A DNA stretch of 64,000 nt from Prevotella sp. (lineage in GTDB: Bacteria; Bacteroidota; Bacteroidia; Bacteroidales; Bacteroidaceae): contig JAGCDO010000007.1 of assembly GCA_017651265.1 (NCBI GenBank), forward strand, positions 16,550-80,549, read 5' to 3'. A program made the translations under genes and the position numbers. The notes beneath the pieces were generated by a model. It was not told where the DNA came from. It saw only the letters and a program-made list of their open reading frames with translations, and searched no databases. Numbering within the stretch: position 1 is the first letter of the stretch; each line of letters opens with the position of its first letter. This document shows positions 33,551-42,613 of the stretch, in pieces.

Positions 33551-34026
33551 GTAAGGAGGAGGAATATCCCAGGATAGACTGGGATGACCTCTCCGACCCG
33601 GATGTGCAGATGGCGACCGTTCTGTATAATGACCGCATCAACACATGGCGTAAGATGAAGCAGCTCGACGAACAGCTTGACAAGCACCCGACAGAGTCTG
33701 CCGTCAAAAGCATGGCGGAGCTCAGGGTTCGCAACCTTCAGGCGTTCGACGAGCTGCAGTCTTATAATGACACGGGGAAGTTCCTGTGCCAACACCCGCT
33801 GCTAAGTGATCGCTCCGAGTTCTCACAGCTGCTTGACCTGCTCTCAAGGGATCCTTCTGAATTCCTTCGCCAGCACCGCAACGAACTTGATAGCATCAAG
33901 AGATACAGGTCCTACCTCAAGAGGGAGGATCGTGCCGCCAGGAGAAGCAGTGACCGCGAGAACCTCGATCGCCATATCAACAGGGAGAAAGTCTTCAGGA
34001 TGGTCCTGGAGCAGAACAATAAATAA
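33547..34026 (+). CDS. Phage protein, function unknown
   Basis: The 159-residue product starts at GTG 33547, overlapping the previous stop. It is mostly helical and highly charged (MATVLYNDRINTWRKMKQLD, LRQHRNELDSIKRYRSYLKR), probably a coiled coil. It lies before the methyltransferase gene; no family is recognised. Confidence 0.55.
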   Translation: MSKEEEYPRIDWDDLSDPDVQMATVLYNDRINTWRKMKQLDEQLDKHPTESAVKSMAELRVRNLQAFDELQSYNDTGKFLCQHPLLSDRSEFSQLLDLLSRDPSEFLRQHRNELDSIKRYRSYLKREDRAARRSSDRENLDRHINREKVFRMVLEQNNK

Positions 34027-34037
34027 TCAATGTAATA

Positions 34038-35351
34038 ATGGAAAAGCTGATAGAAGTATTTAATTTGGGCGGACTTCCTACCGCCCCGCTGGATTCCTTC
34101 CATGAGCTTCAGGAGGACTTCAAGAAGTCTGATCCTGACAAGTTAGCGAAGCTGCAGATGCTGATCATCACACGCGGCTTCAAGTATTCATTCAAGGTCT
34201 GGAAGGATCCTGACGGCGTTCTGTGGATCATAGACGCCCATCAGAGAAAGAAGGCCCTCACCGCGTTGCGAAAGGCCGGGTTCACCATTCCGCCGATACC
34301 ATACGAGGAGATCGAGGCCAAGGACAAACAGGAGGCAGTTGAGGAAATCGCCGCCTACAACTCCGAGTTCGCCTCGAAGAACCCTGACACGATCCTGTTC
34401 AGGAAGTACAACATCGACTCGGAGGTGCTGGAACGTTTCAGTCTCGGGTTTGAGCCTGTGAAGACGGACTTCGGGGCTGACACCACATGCCTGTTCCATG
34501 GACAGGAGTCGGCGGACGTCAAGGAGGATGAAGCCGTTTTCTCGCTTCCTCAGGAAGAGGGGAAGGTATTCGCACGTCCCGGGGACGTGTTCCTGCTCGG
34601 AAGCAACAGGCTGATGTGCGGTGACTGCCGCTCACGGTCGGATGTCTCCGTGCTGATGGATGGCAGGTATGCGGACATGATCCTTACGGACCCTCCATAC
34701 AACGTCGACTATCAGGGAGGGTCGCAGGACCAGCTCAAGATAGAGAACGACTCCATGGAGAACGACACCTTCGCGCTCTTCCTGAAGCAGGTGTTTTCTA
34801 TCATGTTTTCCATTATCAAGCCGGGAGGTTCCTTCTATGTGTTCCATGCTGATTCGGAAGGGGAGAATTTCCGCAAGTCGCTCCGTTCTTCCGGATTCAA
34901 GATCGCACAATGCTGCATCTGGGTGAAAGACTCGCTGGTCATGGGCCGCCAGGACTACCAGTGGCAGCATGAGCCATGCCTGTACGGATGGAAGCCGGGA
35001 GCCGCACACTTCTGGAATTCCGACAGGAAACAGACTACAGTATGGAACTTCGACAAACCGCGAGCCAACAGGATCCATCCCACGATGAAGCCCGTTGCGC
35101 TGATGGCGTACCCCGTCTGCAACTCGACGAAGACAGGTGAGGTCGTAGCGGATTTCTTCTCAGGGTCCGGATCCACCATCATGGCCTGCCAGCAGGTCGA
35201 CCGTCTGTGCTATGCGATGGAGATTGATCCGAAATACGTGTCGGCATCGGTACTGAGGTTCAGAACCATGTTCCCAGAGCAGCCGGTAAGGCTGATCAGG
35301 GACGGTGTGCTGATGTCCGCTGATGAGACGACGAAACTCTGCAGCCTATGA
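34038..35351 (+). CDS. DNA methyltransferase (N6-adenine type) with ParB-like N-terminus
   Basis: The 437-residue protein has a ParB/Srx-like region at about 1-130 (LIITRGFKYSFKVWKDPDGV, WIIDAHQRKKALTALRKAGF). The methyltransferase follows, with catalytic TDPPYNVDY near residue 217 and SAM-binding ADFFSGSGSTIMACQ near 370, the beta-class order. DPPY indicates N6-adenine methylation; the target sequence is unknown. ParB-methyltransferase fusions are common in phages and may protect phage DNA from restriction. The stop overlaps the next start by 4 bp. Confidence 0.88.
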   Translation: MEKLIEVFNLGGLPTAPLDSFHELQEDFKKSDPDKLAKLQMLIITRGFKYSFKVWKDPDGVLWIIDAHQRKKALTALRKAGFTIPPIPYEEIEAKDKQEAVEEIAAYNSEFASKNPDTILFRKYNIDSEVLERFSLGFEPVKTDFGADTTCLFHGQESADVKEDEAVFSLPQEEGKVFARPGDVFLLGSNRLMCGDCRSRSDVSVLMDGRYADMILTDPPYNVDYQGGSQDQLKIENDSMENDTFALFLKQVFSIMFSIIKPGGSFYVFHADSEGENFRKSLRSSGFKIAQCCIWVKDSLVMGRQDYQWQHEPCLYGWKPGAAHFWNSDRKQTTVWNFDKPRANRIHPTMKPVALMAYPVCNSTKTGEVVADFFSGSGSTIMACQQVDRLCYAMEIDPKYVSASVLRFRTMFPEQPVRLIRDGVLMSADETTKLCSL

Positions 35352-35668
35352 CATCGAAGGATATGATAGGGGATGAGTACGTTCAGCAGGTGCGGACGTT
35401 CGGGGCGCTGGATTACACGCCCCAGCGCATCTGTCGGCTGCTGGGGCTGTCAAAGACGGCCAGCGTACAGCTGATGCTCCGGCTCGAGATCCCCGGGGAT
35501 GTCTACCATGACGCCTACCGACAGGGGCATGCACTTGGTGAATACAATATCGATGCGGAACTTGCGAAGAAGGCCGAGACGGGCGACGTGGATGCCATCA
35601 CGCTGCTTGAGGAGCGCAAGAACGAGCGTCGTGAGCGTGATTTGCGTTATGAACTGTTCGGAATATGA
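35348..35668 (+). CDS. HTH phage protein
   Basis: The 106-residue product has a helix-turn-helix-like segment (LDYTPQRICRLLGLSKTASV) at about 21-40 and a charged C-terminal helix. It lies just before the presumed small terminase gene and could help recognise DNA for packaging (inference). It overlaps both neighbours by 4 bp. Confidence 0.55.
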   Translation: MTSKDMIGDEYVQQVRTFGALDYTPQRICRLLGLSKTASVQLMLRLEIPGDVYHDAYRQGHALGEYNIDAELAKKAETGDVDAITLLEERKNERRERDLRYELFGI

Positions 35669-36315
35669 CAAATCTTGAGAAACTAGAAAACCTGCATCCT
35701 GACCTGATATCCGAGTTCCTGGCCACAGGGCAATGCTCCAGGATCCCGGAGGAGATGAAGATGTTCCTCAAGCAGCTGCAGTGGGCGGTCGAGATCTTCG
35801 AGACCGAGCGCAACATCACACGCGCTGCTCGTAAGCTGAAGCTGAGGATCAATGCGCAGCAGGGTGTGTCCGTGGAGGTGCGTACCTGCATGGCACGCAT
35901 CTATGAGGCGATCAACTATTTCAACGTCGACTGCAACGTGTCGATAAAGGTATGGGAGAGCAACTTCGCCAACAAGTACGAGGACCTCGCCAAGCTCTGC
36001 GCGGAGCGTCGCGACTATAAGAACATGAAGCTCTGCTATGATGCCGCACTGGAGTGCAGGAGGAGGGCTTCCGAGATCGCAGAGGCGGACAGGGACATGG
36101 GAGTAGTCTACCTCATTACGCCGGAGATGACTCCGGAGATGCTGGGCTTCGAGAAGAAGAGCCTGAAGGAGATCGCCTCCAAGTGCAATAACGGGTTCTA
36201 CGTCACGCTCATCAACGGCCTTCCCATCGAGAAGGAAGAGAAGAAGAGGCTTCTCCGTGATGCTGATATCGAGGATGCGGAACTGATAAAGGATATACAG
36301 GAAGATGGATATTGA
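35665..36315 (+). CDS. Possible terminase small subunit
   Basis: The 216-residue helical product contains FETERNITRAARKLKLRIN (about 45-63), which could form a DNA-binding helix-turn-helix, and a long charged middle. It sits directly before and overlaps the terminase large subunit gene by 11 bp, the usual place for the small subunit. Sequence alone does not prove it. Confidence 0.5.
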   Translation: MTNLEKLENLHPDLISEFLATGQCSRIPEEMKMFLKQLQWAVEIFETERNITRAARKLKLRINAQQGVSVEVRTCMARIYEAINYFNVDCNVSIKVWESNFANKYEDLAKLCAERRDYKNMKLCYDAALECRRRASEIAEADRDMGVVYLITPEMTPEMLGFEKKSLKEIASKCNNGFYVTLINGLPIEKEEKKRLLRDADIEDAELIKDIQEDGY

Positions 36316-38056
36316 CAAAGGATTCTCGGATTTCGAGTCTCTGTACATGAATCATGTGCAGATTGTGTGCAATCTGATCGATGCGAACCAGATGTACGCC
36401 GAGCTGGGCCGTGGTACCGGTAAGACTGAGATGGTGATGACTCCACGGATCATCAGGGTATGCAATGACCTGCCGAGGGAACTGATGTTCCTCGTGCACA
36501 AGACCTACGTGGCACTTCTCACCAATGTGTGGCCGTCCATCCAGGCTTCGTTCTCGAAGATGGTGACGGTAAACGGCCACCAGCGTCCCCTGCTGGAGTA
36601 CGGCATAGACTATGTGGCCGGTGAGACGAAGCTGCCGTCACACTTCCTGCGTCCCCGGTTCCCGCTGTCCATGGCAAAGCATTCCATCGTGTTCCGCAAC
36701 GGAGCACATCTGCAGCTGGTGAGCAGCGACCAGCCCGAGAGCGTGGCAGGACGTAGCGCCGTGCACGCATTCATAGAGGAGATGAAGCACAACAGCGGCG
36801 AGAAGCTCAAGAGCCGCCTGTTCCCTACCCTTCGCGGTGGCGGATCGGAAGTCCGCCGCTCTGCATACTATGCGGGGATAACGGGAGTCAGCGATACGGC
36901 CAGGGTCGACCTCGGCGAGGACAGCTGGTTCGAGGAATACGAGCAGAACATGGATAAGCAGCTCATCGATGAGATAGCCACCGTCGCCCTGTCATTGAAC
37001 AAGAGCGTCTACAGACAGTACGCTCTGCAGAAGGAGCTGCGTGAAACGAAGAATCCAGCCGTGATGGAGAAGATCAGGCTGGAGAACCAGCGGCTGCAGC
37101 ACTTCATCGCACGATGGAAGCCGAGACTTGCCGACATGCGTCGCAATGCGGTGTTCTATATGCGTGCCTCCTCATTCGCCAACAAGGATATCCTCGGTCC
37201 GAAGTTCTTCAAGACACAGATAGAGACCCTCGACATCGATGAGTTCCTGACGTCCATCTGCTCCGTCAGGCACAAGGAGGTGACCAACAAGTTCTTCGCC
37301 GCGTACAACAGGGAACGGCACCAGTTCAAGGACTCGTATATCTACAACCAGATCATGCGCTACAGCCTGAAGGACCACTTCACGCTGTCCGCCAGGTTCC
37401 TCCAGCACTACTCGAAGAACGACCCCCTGTATGTGGGGTACGATCCCGGACACTTCCAGTCACTTATCGTCGCACAGCAGAAGGATTTCGGCCAGCGCCT
37501 TGACATCATCAAGGAGTTCTATGCCTACGTGCCTGAGGACCAGCAGGAACTGGCAAAGCAGTTCTATGAGTTCTTCGGTGCGGACAGCGTCAACAAGGTC
37601 ATACACCTCTATCCGGACCGTGCCGGCAACAAGACGAAGGAACAGATGGAGCAGATAACGACGGATTCGAAGATCATGCAGCATGCACTGGAGAACTATG
37701 GATTCACCGTCGTACTCTACAACGAGAACCAGGGGACAATCTACCACTGGCAGCAGTTCAAGCTCTGCCTCCTGCTCTTCTCGGAGCGCACGGGCTACCT
37801 TCCGCGCGTCCGCATCGACGAAAACGAGTGTCCGAACCTCTGCAGCGCTATTCTCATCTCCCCGCTCAAGAAAACCGACGGGAAGATAGAGCTCGACAAG
37901 TCAAGCGAGAAGAAGGAGGCCCTCAAGCGACAGGCCGGACTCACTACGCAGCTCCCTTCGGCCATGATATACCTCCTTTATGGCCTGTACGGCGACATTG
38001 CGAAGAACGACCTCACCTCACTGCCCGACGACCTGCCTGACAACTTCACTGTTTAG
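36305..38056 (+). CDS. Terminase large subunit
   Basis: The 583-residue protein has an N-terminal ATPase with Walker A GRGTGKTE near residue 35 and Walker B AVHAFIEEMKH near 152. The C-terminal nuclease part starts near 375 with YVGYDPGHFQS (first metal-binding Asp) and continues to the IHLYPDRAGNKT segment. It cuts concatemeric DNA and drives it into the prohead through the portal. The portal gene follows after a 335-bp gap and one small gene. Confidence 0.9.
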   Translation: MDIDKGFSDFESLYMNHVQIVCNLIDANQMYAELGRGTGKTEMVMTPRIIRVCNDLPRELMFLVHKTYVALLTNVWPSIQASFSKMVTVNGHQRPLLEYGIDYVAGETKLPSHFLRPRFPLSMAKHSIVFRNGAHLQLVSSDQPESVAGRSAVHAFIEEMKHNSGEKLKSRLFPTLRGGGSEVRRSAYYAGITGVSDTARVDLGEDSWFEEYEQNMDKQLIDEIATVALSLNKSVYRQYALQKELRETKNPAVMEKIRLENQRLQHFIARWKPRLADMRRNAVFYMRASSFANKDILGPKFFKTQIETLDIDEFLTSICSVRHKEVTNKFFAAYNRERHQFKDSYIYNQIMRYSLKDHFTLSARFLQHYSKNDPLYVGYDPGHFQSLIVAQQKDFGQRLDIIKEFYAYVPEDQQELAKQFYEFFGADSVNKVIHLYPDRAGNKTKEQMEQITTDSKIMQHALENYGFTVVLYNENQGTIYHWQQFKLCLLLFSERTGYLPRVRIDENECPNLCSAILISPLKKTDGKIELDKSSEKKEALKRQAGLTTQLPSAMIYLLYGLYGDIAKNDLTSLPDDLPDNFTV

Positions 38057-38187
38057 CAATAATACGGTGTATAACTGGCATAATAAATGCGTTTCCGCCC
38101 GTAAAATGTGCAAAAATCACAGAATTCCCGTGAATATTCCCGTTTTATGTGCTAATATGGGGCTATTTCTGCAAAAATCGGATTTGC

Positions 38188-38240
38188 AACCGCTTGATAC
38201 TTAATATTTTGGCGGTTTTTTGTCCGGTACCGAACAAAAA
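38188..38240 (+). terminator. Overlapping hairpin pair after terminase
   Basis: AACCGC (38188-38193) can pair with GCGGTT (38212-38217) followed by a T run. The same T run is the left arm of a 24-bp near-perfect palindrome at 38217-38240 centred on CGGTACCG. The two helices share bases and exclude each other, as in an attenuator; the first one looks like a terminator. Confidence 0.55.
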
Positions 38241-38302
38241 CGTGCGGGAGTCGTCTCCACGCCCCGCTGAGTTTTCGGTTTTAGGTGCAGGGGTCTCGGC
38301 CT

Positions 38303-38355
38303 GACGGAAAATATGAGGGAAGCCGCCTGATGGGCGGCCATCCCCGTCTTCCGTC
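38303..38355 (+). ncRNA. Structured leader element upstream of the portal operon
   Basis: A 53-nt stem-loop can be drawn: outer 7 bp (38303-38309 with 38349-38355), a middle 4-bp helix (38317-38320 with 38341-38344) and an inner 6-bp helix GCCGCC/GGCGGC (38322-38327 with 38333-38338). It ends just before the promoter at 38357, so it belongs to readthrough transcripts from the terminase gene or to a separate RNA. The rest of the 38057-38391 gap shows no gene. Confidence 0.5.
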
Positions 38356-38356
38356 C

Positions 38357-38387
38357 TTTGCCGGGCAGTCTGAAAACAGTATCTTCG
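38357..38387 (+). promoter_or_regulatory. Promoter of the portal operon (leaderless type)
   Basis: TTTG at 38357-38360, 19-nt spacer and TATCTTCG at 38380-38387 (one mismatch), with the ATG 5 nt after the last G. Confidence 0.65.
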
Positions 38388-38391
38388 CGTC

Positions 38392-38709
38392 ATGGATGGG
38401 GATATCGTTATGACCGGCATCAATGCCATGCAATGGGCACGGGAGATCAGCAAGCTGCCTGACGGGTGCTTCACTGTTGCCTACTTCCCGTACTCCCGCT
38501 CAAAGGGATATGCAGGATCGGAGCTCGTGGTGAAGGAAGGCTGCAAGTATCGCAAGCAGCTGCCCGACGAACGCTTCCAGGCTGCTGCAGAGAACTACTT
38601 CCTCTTTACTGACGGAGACGGGAACCCTCGCATGTGCTGGCGCATCCTCATCCGGTATATGGGGTTCCCACAGGATGGATACAAATTACATAAGATAGAT
38701 TGGTTATGA
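38392..38709 (+). CDS. Phage protein, function unknown
   Basis: The 105-residue product (MDGDIVMTGINAMQWAREIS and onward) contains CFTVAYFPYSRSKGYAGSEL and ends with a basic-aromatic segment. It is the first gene of the operon that carries the portal, whose start lies inside its last codons. No family is recognised. Confidence 0.55.
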   Translation: MDGDIVMTGINAMQWAREISKLPDGCFTVAYFPYSRSKGYAGSELVVKEGCKYRKQLPDERFQAAAENYFLFTDGDGNPRMCWRILIRYMGFPQDGYKLHKIDWL

Positions 38710-40169
38710 AGAACGATCATTTAGAATTGCACGGCAATGCAGGGCTGTACGTCAACGACGGCAATGTGTTCTCGTTCCAGATCGGCACCGGACATCAGCT
38801 GTTCCAGCAGCCTGCTTTCGTACCTGTCAACTCGCTGCCGCAGAATGAGCACATATTCCTCGGGCTGAACGGATATCAGGTGTGCTGCCGTGGATCCAAC
38901 AACGCGCTCGTCGAGGAGGTGACGCAGGACATCAGGAACAACCGTCTCCTCCCCCGTCTGTACGACAAGGAGATCAAGATGCTGTACGGCCACGGACCCG
39001 CCGCCTTCGTGGAGACGATCAAGGACGGCAAGCTGCACAGGGAGTTCACCACCCTTCCGGATCTACAGGACTGGCTCTCCAGCTGGGAAGAGAACGGGAT
39101 GCAGTCCCTGGAAGAGTTCTGCAAGGCATGCATCAAGAATTACTACTATTTCCGCGACTTCTTCGTCAAATGGCGGTTCTCGCGCGGCAAGCGCCTCGGG
39201 TTCCTTCCCGTTGCTGGCCTGGAGTGCATGGACAACCGCTACTGCCGTCTGGCTACGACCAGACAGGACGTGGCCACCGATGTCGTCTACTATTCGGACT
39301 TCCGGCACATCGCCGTCGGGAAGTGGAACCACGGGGCAACGGCGTTCAAGATATACCCGAGGTTCTCGCTCCAGGATCTCGACAGCTACAGGTTCGCGGC
39401 CATCAGCCATCACCGGGAACGGTCGGTGGATGAGTTCTATGGTGTCAACGAGACCCACGAAGGTGCCAAGCCGTATATCAAGGGAAGCAACGAGAATGCC
39501 AACTACATCAACTCCTTCCTGAAGAACTCGCTTGCTGCGAAGATCCACATCATCATACCCAATGCGTGGGTCGACGCGAAGAGAAAGCAGATAACGCTTC
39601 TGTGCAACGAGAACAAGAAACGCCAGGCAGCCAGCAAGGAGCTGCTGAAGTACAACGGTATCGATATCGGCACGGAATACCAGGAGTCGGTTCTTCTCCA
39701 GTACATGCGTGAGGAGCTGCGCAAGGTGAGCCAGTACCTCAGCGGTGCCGACAACCAGGGAAAGGCATACAGCAGCACCTCCTTCATGGATGCATCCGGA
39801 CACGAACAGCAATGGAGGATCGAGCCGGTAGACCTGAAATACAAGGAATACGTCGATGCCCTCATCGCCTATGACAAACGAACGGAGGAAGCACTTCTCA
39901 GCAGTGTCGGACTTGATGCCGCCATCAGTGCCGTAAGCAAGGACGGAGTGATATCGAAATCCGGATCCGATGCGTACTACAACTATCTCATATACATCAT
40001 GTCGCTCACTCCGGAGGATGAGGTGTGCGCACAGCCGCTCAACCTTGCGCTGCGCGTGAACTTCCCGGAATACTGGGATAAGGGATACCGCATCGGGTTC
40101 TACCGTGAGGTCCCGCAACGACAGGAGGATATCGCACCCAAAGACCGACTAAATCAGCAACAATCATGA
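38706..40169 (+). CDS. Portal protein (putative)
   Basis: The 487-residue product has the size and position of a portal protein. Segments such as KACIKNYYYFRDFFVKWRFS, TAFKIYPRFSLQDLDSYRF, NANYINSFLKNSLAAKIHII and EEALLSSVGLDAAISAVSKD match the long wing/stem helices of portals in Bacteroidetes phages as far as I can judge. It would form the dodecameric DNA entry ring at the capsid vertex. The ATG at 38706 overlaps the preceding gene by 4 bp. Confidence 0.6.
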   Translation: MKNDHLELHGNAGLYVNDGNVFSFQIGTGHQLFQQPAFVPVNSLPQNEHIFLGLNGYQVCCRGSNNALVEEVTQDIRNNRLLPRLYDKEIKMLYGHGPAAFVETIKDGKLHREFTTLPDLQDWLSSWEENGMQSLEEFCKACIKNYYYFRDFFVKWRFSRGKRLGFLPVAGLECMDNRYCRLATTRQDVATDVVYYSDFRHIAVGKWNHGATAFKIYPRFSLQDLDSYRFAAISHHRERSVDEFYGVNETHEGAKPYIKGSNENANYINSFLKNSLAAKIHIIIPNAWVDAKRKQITLLCNENKKRQAASKELLKYNGIDIGTEYQESVLLQYMREELRKVSQYLSGADNQGKAYSSTSFMDASGHEQQWRIEPVDLKYKEYVDALIAYDKRTEEALLSSVGLDAAISAVSKDGVISKSGSDAYYNYLIYIMSLTPEDEVCAQPLNLALRVNFPEYWDKGYRIGFYREVPQRQEDIAPKDRLNQQQS

Positions 40170-41050
40170 GCAATATTCTGACAACCCTATTCTCCGGAAT
40201 GGCAGACTTCAAGGAGTATGCCCCGGGCGTGGAGACGAACAACAGCCTCACCGACCTCATCCCAGCAGGAACGGCGGCAAAGAAAAGGGTGGATGTCATC
40301 CTTACGCCCGGCGTAACGGATGCCATCATTACGGAGAACAACAGTGACCGCATGGACCTGCTCCGTACTGCCGTGGCCAACCTGACGTGCTGCCACCAGC
40401 TCGTGTTCGATGCCGTGAACAGGCGCAAGGACAACACCGATGTGTACCGCTATGAACTCGAGAAGATGCAGAGGACGTATATGGACAACTACTTCAATGC
40501 CATGGACTCCATCATCCAGTCCCTCTCTTCCGTTACACCTCAAGACGGTGACAGCACTTCTCCTCAGGCACTGTGGCGATCCTCGCGCTACTTCTCCCTG
40601 CTCAGCAGCTGCAAGGTGCCGACCTGCGAGGAATTCGACTCCATATTCCCCATCGATCTCTCGTTCCTGTTCTTCTTCCGCATAGCCCCGCTGCAGAAGG
40701 AGTGTGTCGATGAGCGTCTGGGAATCTATTTCGACAAGGCGGACGGGAACGATGTCGCCTTGACGATGCTGAAGCTGGCTCTTGCCAAGAAGACGATAGC
40801 CAAGTCCCTTCGCAGGTTCGATATCCTTGAGTTCCCGCCGACTATCCGCAACCTGTTCGAGGAGAACACGGCCACCCGCAACGGCAACGACGAGTACGGA
40901 CGGGCACATGCCCTCGCAGACAGACTCGACGGTGAGGCCGACGACCTGATCGGCAATGTCGACATGCTGCTGGCCGGGGATGAGAATACAGACTTCTCCA
41001 CGGAGACGTCCTACAACCGACCCGACGATATCATCATCATGATGCCGTGA
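40166..41050 (+). CDS. Head-tail connector-like protein (possibly DUF6712-related)
   Basis: The 294-residue product overlaps the portal gene by 4 bp. Helical segments with a central aromatic cluster (LSFLFFFRIAPLQKECVDER) and KTIAKSLRRFDILEFPPTIR suggest a head-completion or connector role. The family guess rests on context after the portal. Confidence 0.4.
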   Translation: MSNILTTLFSGMADFKEYAPGVETNNSLTDLIPAGTAAKKRVDVILTPGVTDAIITENNSDRMDLLRTAVANLTCCHQLVFDAVNRRKDNTDVYRYELEKMQRTYMDNYFNAMDSIIQSLSSVTPQDGDSTSPQALWRSSRYFSLLSSCKVPTCEEFDSIFPIDLSFLFFFRIAPLQKECVDERLGIYFDKADGNDVALTMLKLALAKKTIAKSLRRFDILEFPPTIRNLFEENTATRNGNDEYGRAHALADRLDGEADDLIGNVDMLLAGDENTDFSTETSYNRPDDIIIMMP

Positions 41051-41051
41051 C

Positions 41052-42017
41052 ATGAAACCGATTTCGCTGACATACAGGAACACGGCCTTCGACATCCCCA
41101 ACGGATGGGAGCAGCTCACACCGGAGCAATACCAGCACCTGGTGGACAATATCCTGCTGGCCAGTCAGGGGAAACTGTCACCGGGTGAAGTGCGCATGCG
41201 GTATGTCTGCGACGTGATGGGATGGAATATCGGCAAGTTCAGGACCGAGGACCAGCTGGAGAACCTGGTGGTACTGTCTCAGATGGTGTCGTTCATCTTT
41301 CTCATAACATATCCCAAGGACAGCGAGGCTGTTGCCAGGCTTACCGATGAAGAGTACCGCGAGGCCCGCCGTACCGATCCCTTCCATCTCAGCTTCCCAC
41401 ATGCCGAGGATCTGAGGAAGGAAGACTACAGGTACGAGGTGGACTGGTGCTTCTGCAAGCAGCTGGTACCGGAGGTGAGTGTTGGGAAGCGCGTCTTCAC
41501 CGGATACGAGATCAATACGGGTTTCGGTATGCTTACCACCAGCCTGACGGCACTGCAGTACATTGAGGCGAGGGCACTGCTCGGCAACGGTGCGGACACC
41601 CTTCCTCTGCTCGCCTCCATACTCTACTATCCCGGGCCGTACGACAGTGAGGATGCACACCGGAAGGCTGACCTGTTCAGCGACGTCCCGCAGAACGTCC
41701 TCGCCGCCATTGCCTACAACTTCACCGCCTTCAACAACTTCCTGATGACGAAGACCGAGTACAGCATACTCACGGAATTCACGTCCCAGCGTGCAAGGGA
41801 GATCAGTACCGATGCCGCCGATGCCCTCTACGACCTGTCTTCAGACGGCCTCGGCGACGCCCAGCACGTGGAGCGCCTCAATCTGCTCACATATCTCCGT
41901 ATCCTCAGAAAGAAGACGATCGAGAGCGTACGCAGGCTCAGTGCTGCCGGGGAGGATCCGGGAAAGATCGCGAACACAACCGGTCTCGATATCACTACAA
42001 TAACGAAAATCCTATGA
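41052..42017 (+). CDS. Phage structural or assembly protein, function unknown
   Basis: The 321-residue product is mainly helical (WEQLTPEQYQHLVDNILLAS, VRMRYVCDVMGWNIGKFRT, LNLLTYLRILRKKTIESVRR). It follows the connector-like gene by 1 bp and overlaps the next by 4 bp, so it belongs to the head/connector operon. Such helical proteins between portal and tail genes are often assembly chaperones; not proven. Confidence 0.5.
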   Translation: MKPISLTYRNTAFDIPNGWEQLTPEQYQHLVDNILLASQGKLSPGEVRMRYVCDVMGWNIGKFRTEDQLENLVVLSQMVSFIFLITYPKDSEAVARLTDEEYREARRTDPFHLSFPHAEDLRKEDYRYEVDWCFCKQLVPEVSVGKRVFTGYEINTGFGMLTTSLTALQYIEARALLGNGADTLPLLASILYYPGPYDSEDAHRKADLFSDVPQNVLAAIAYNFTAFNNFLMTKTEYSILTEFTSQRAREISTDAADALYDLSSDGLGDAQHVERLNLLTYLRILRKKTIESVRRLSAAGEDPGKIANTTGLDITTITKIL

Positions 42018-42598
42018 TAAAGAAACTGTTCACCTATTTCGCTCAGTTTCCCTCCAGGGAGGGTATCCTGACAATGGCCGTCAACGGCACCAGTCCCATG
42101 CCTGAGTATGATGAGGTGCTGGCCGATATCGAGTTGCAGACTGACGAACGGCGCATAGACGGCCTCGACAACTATGCCTACGGCCAGTCGTTCGAGGAAC
42201 TCCAGGCACGCATCGACAAGTGCGTCGGGTCGTTCCTGTACGCAGACTACGGGGAGTTCCAGGTGCAGACCGATGGCAGGAAGTCCCTGGAGTATGTGGA
42301 GCGGATGGCCGTCACCGTGGCCATGAAGCTCGGCAACAACGTGGATGCCATCGAGCGCATGATAGCAAGCGACAGGACCTTGGCCATGCTTGCGGAGATC
42401 CATGCGTGGTTGATGGCCGACGTGGAGAACGGGCTGATCGACTGGGCAGACCGCGACAGCCTTGACATGGTGGAGATCGTCCCGTTCGTGGCCAGCGAGC
42501 TGAGGAGCATAGGGTGGACCCTGATGTTCAATGCCACATCACCTGATGTACTCGGAACGCATGAGCGTTTCCGGTCCTTTGTCAGGGAGAACTATTGA
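42014..42598 (+). CDS. Phage protein, function unknown
   Basis: The 194-residue product (FTYFAQFPSREGILTMAVNG, FEELQARIDKCVGSFLYADY, MKLGNNVDAIERMIASDRTL) has no recognised domain. It is the last gene of the head operon; the promoter for the lysis genes is inside its last codons. Confidence 0.5.
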   Translation: MIKKLFTYFAQFPSREGILTMAVNGTSPMPEYDEVLADIELQTDERRIDGLDNYAYGQSFEELQARIDKCVGSFLYADYGEFQVQTDGRKSLEYVERMAVTVAMKLGNNVDAIERMIASDRTLAMLAEIHAWLMADVENGLIDWADRDSLDMVEIVPFVASELRSIGWTLMFNATSPDVLGTHERFRSFVRENY

Positions 42599-42608
42599 CG
42601 TAATTTTG
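42578..42608 (+). promoter_or_regulatory. Lysis cassette promoter inside the upstream gene
   Basis: TTTG at 42578-42581, 19-nt spacer and TAATTTTG at 42601-42608; the holin ATG is 6 nt after the last G. The -33 box lies within the coding sequence of the previous gene. Confidence 0.7.
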
Positions 42609-42613
42609 CAGCT

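Noticed and set aside
39063-40118. 351-codon minus-strand frame
   Set aside because: It lies wholly within the portal-like gene, has no recognisable family or promoter, and is a typical shadow in GC-rich coding sequence.
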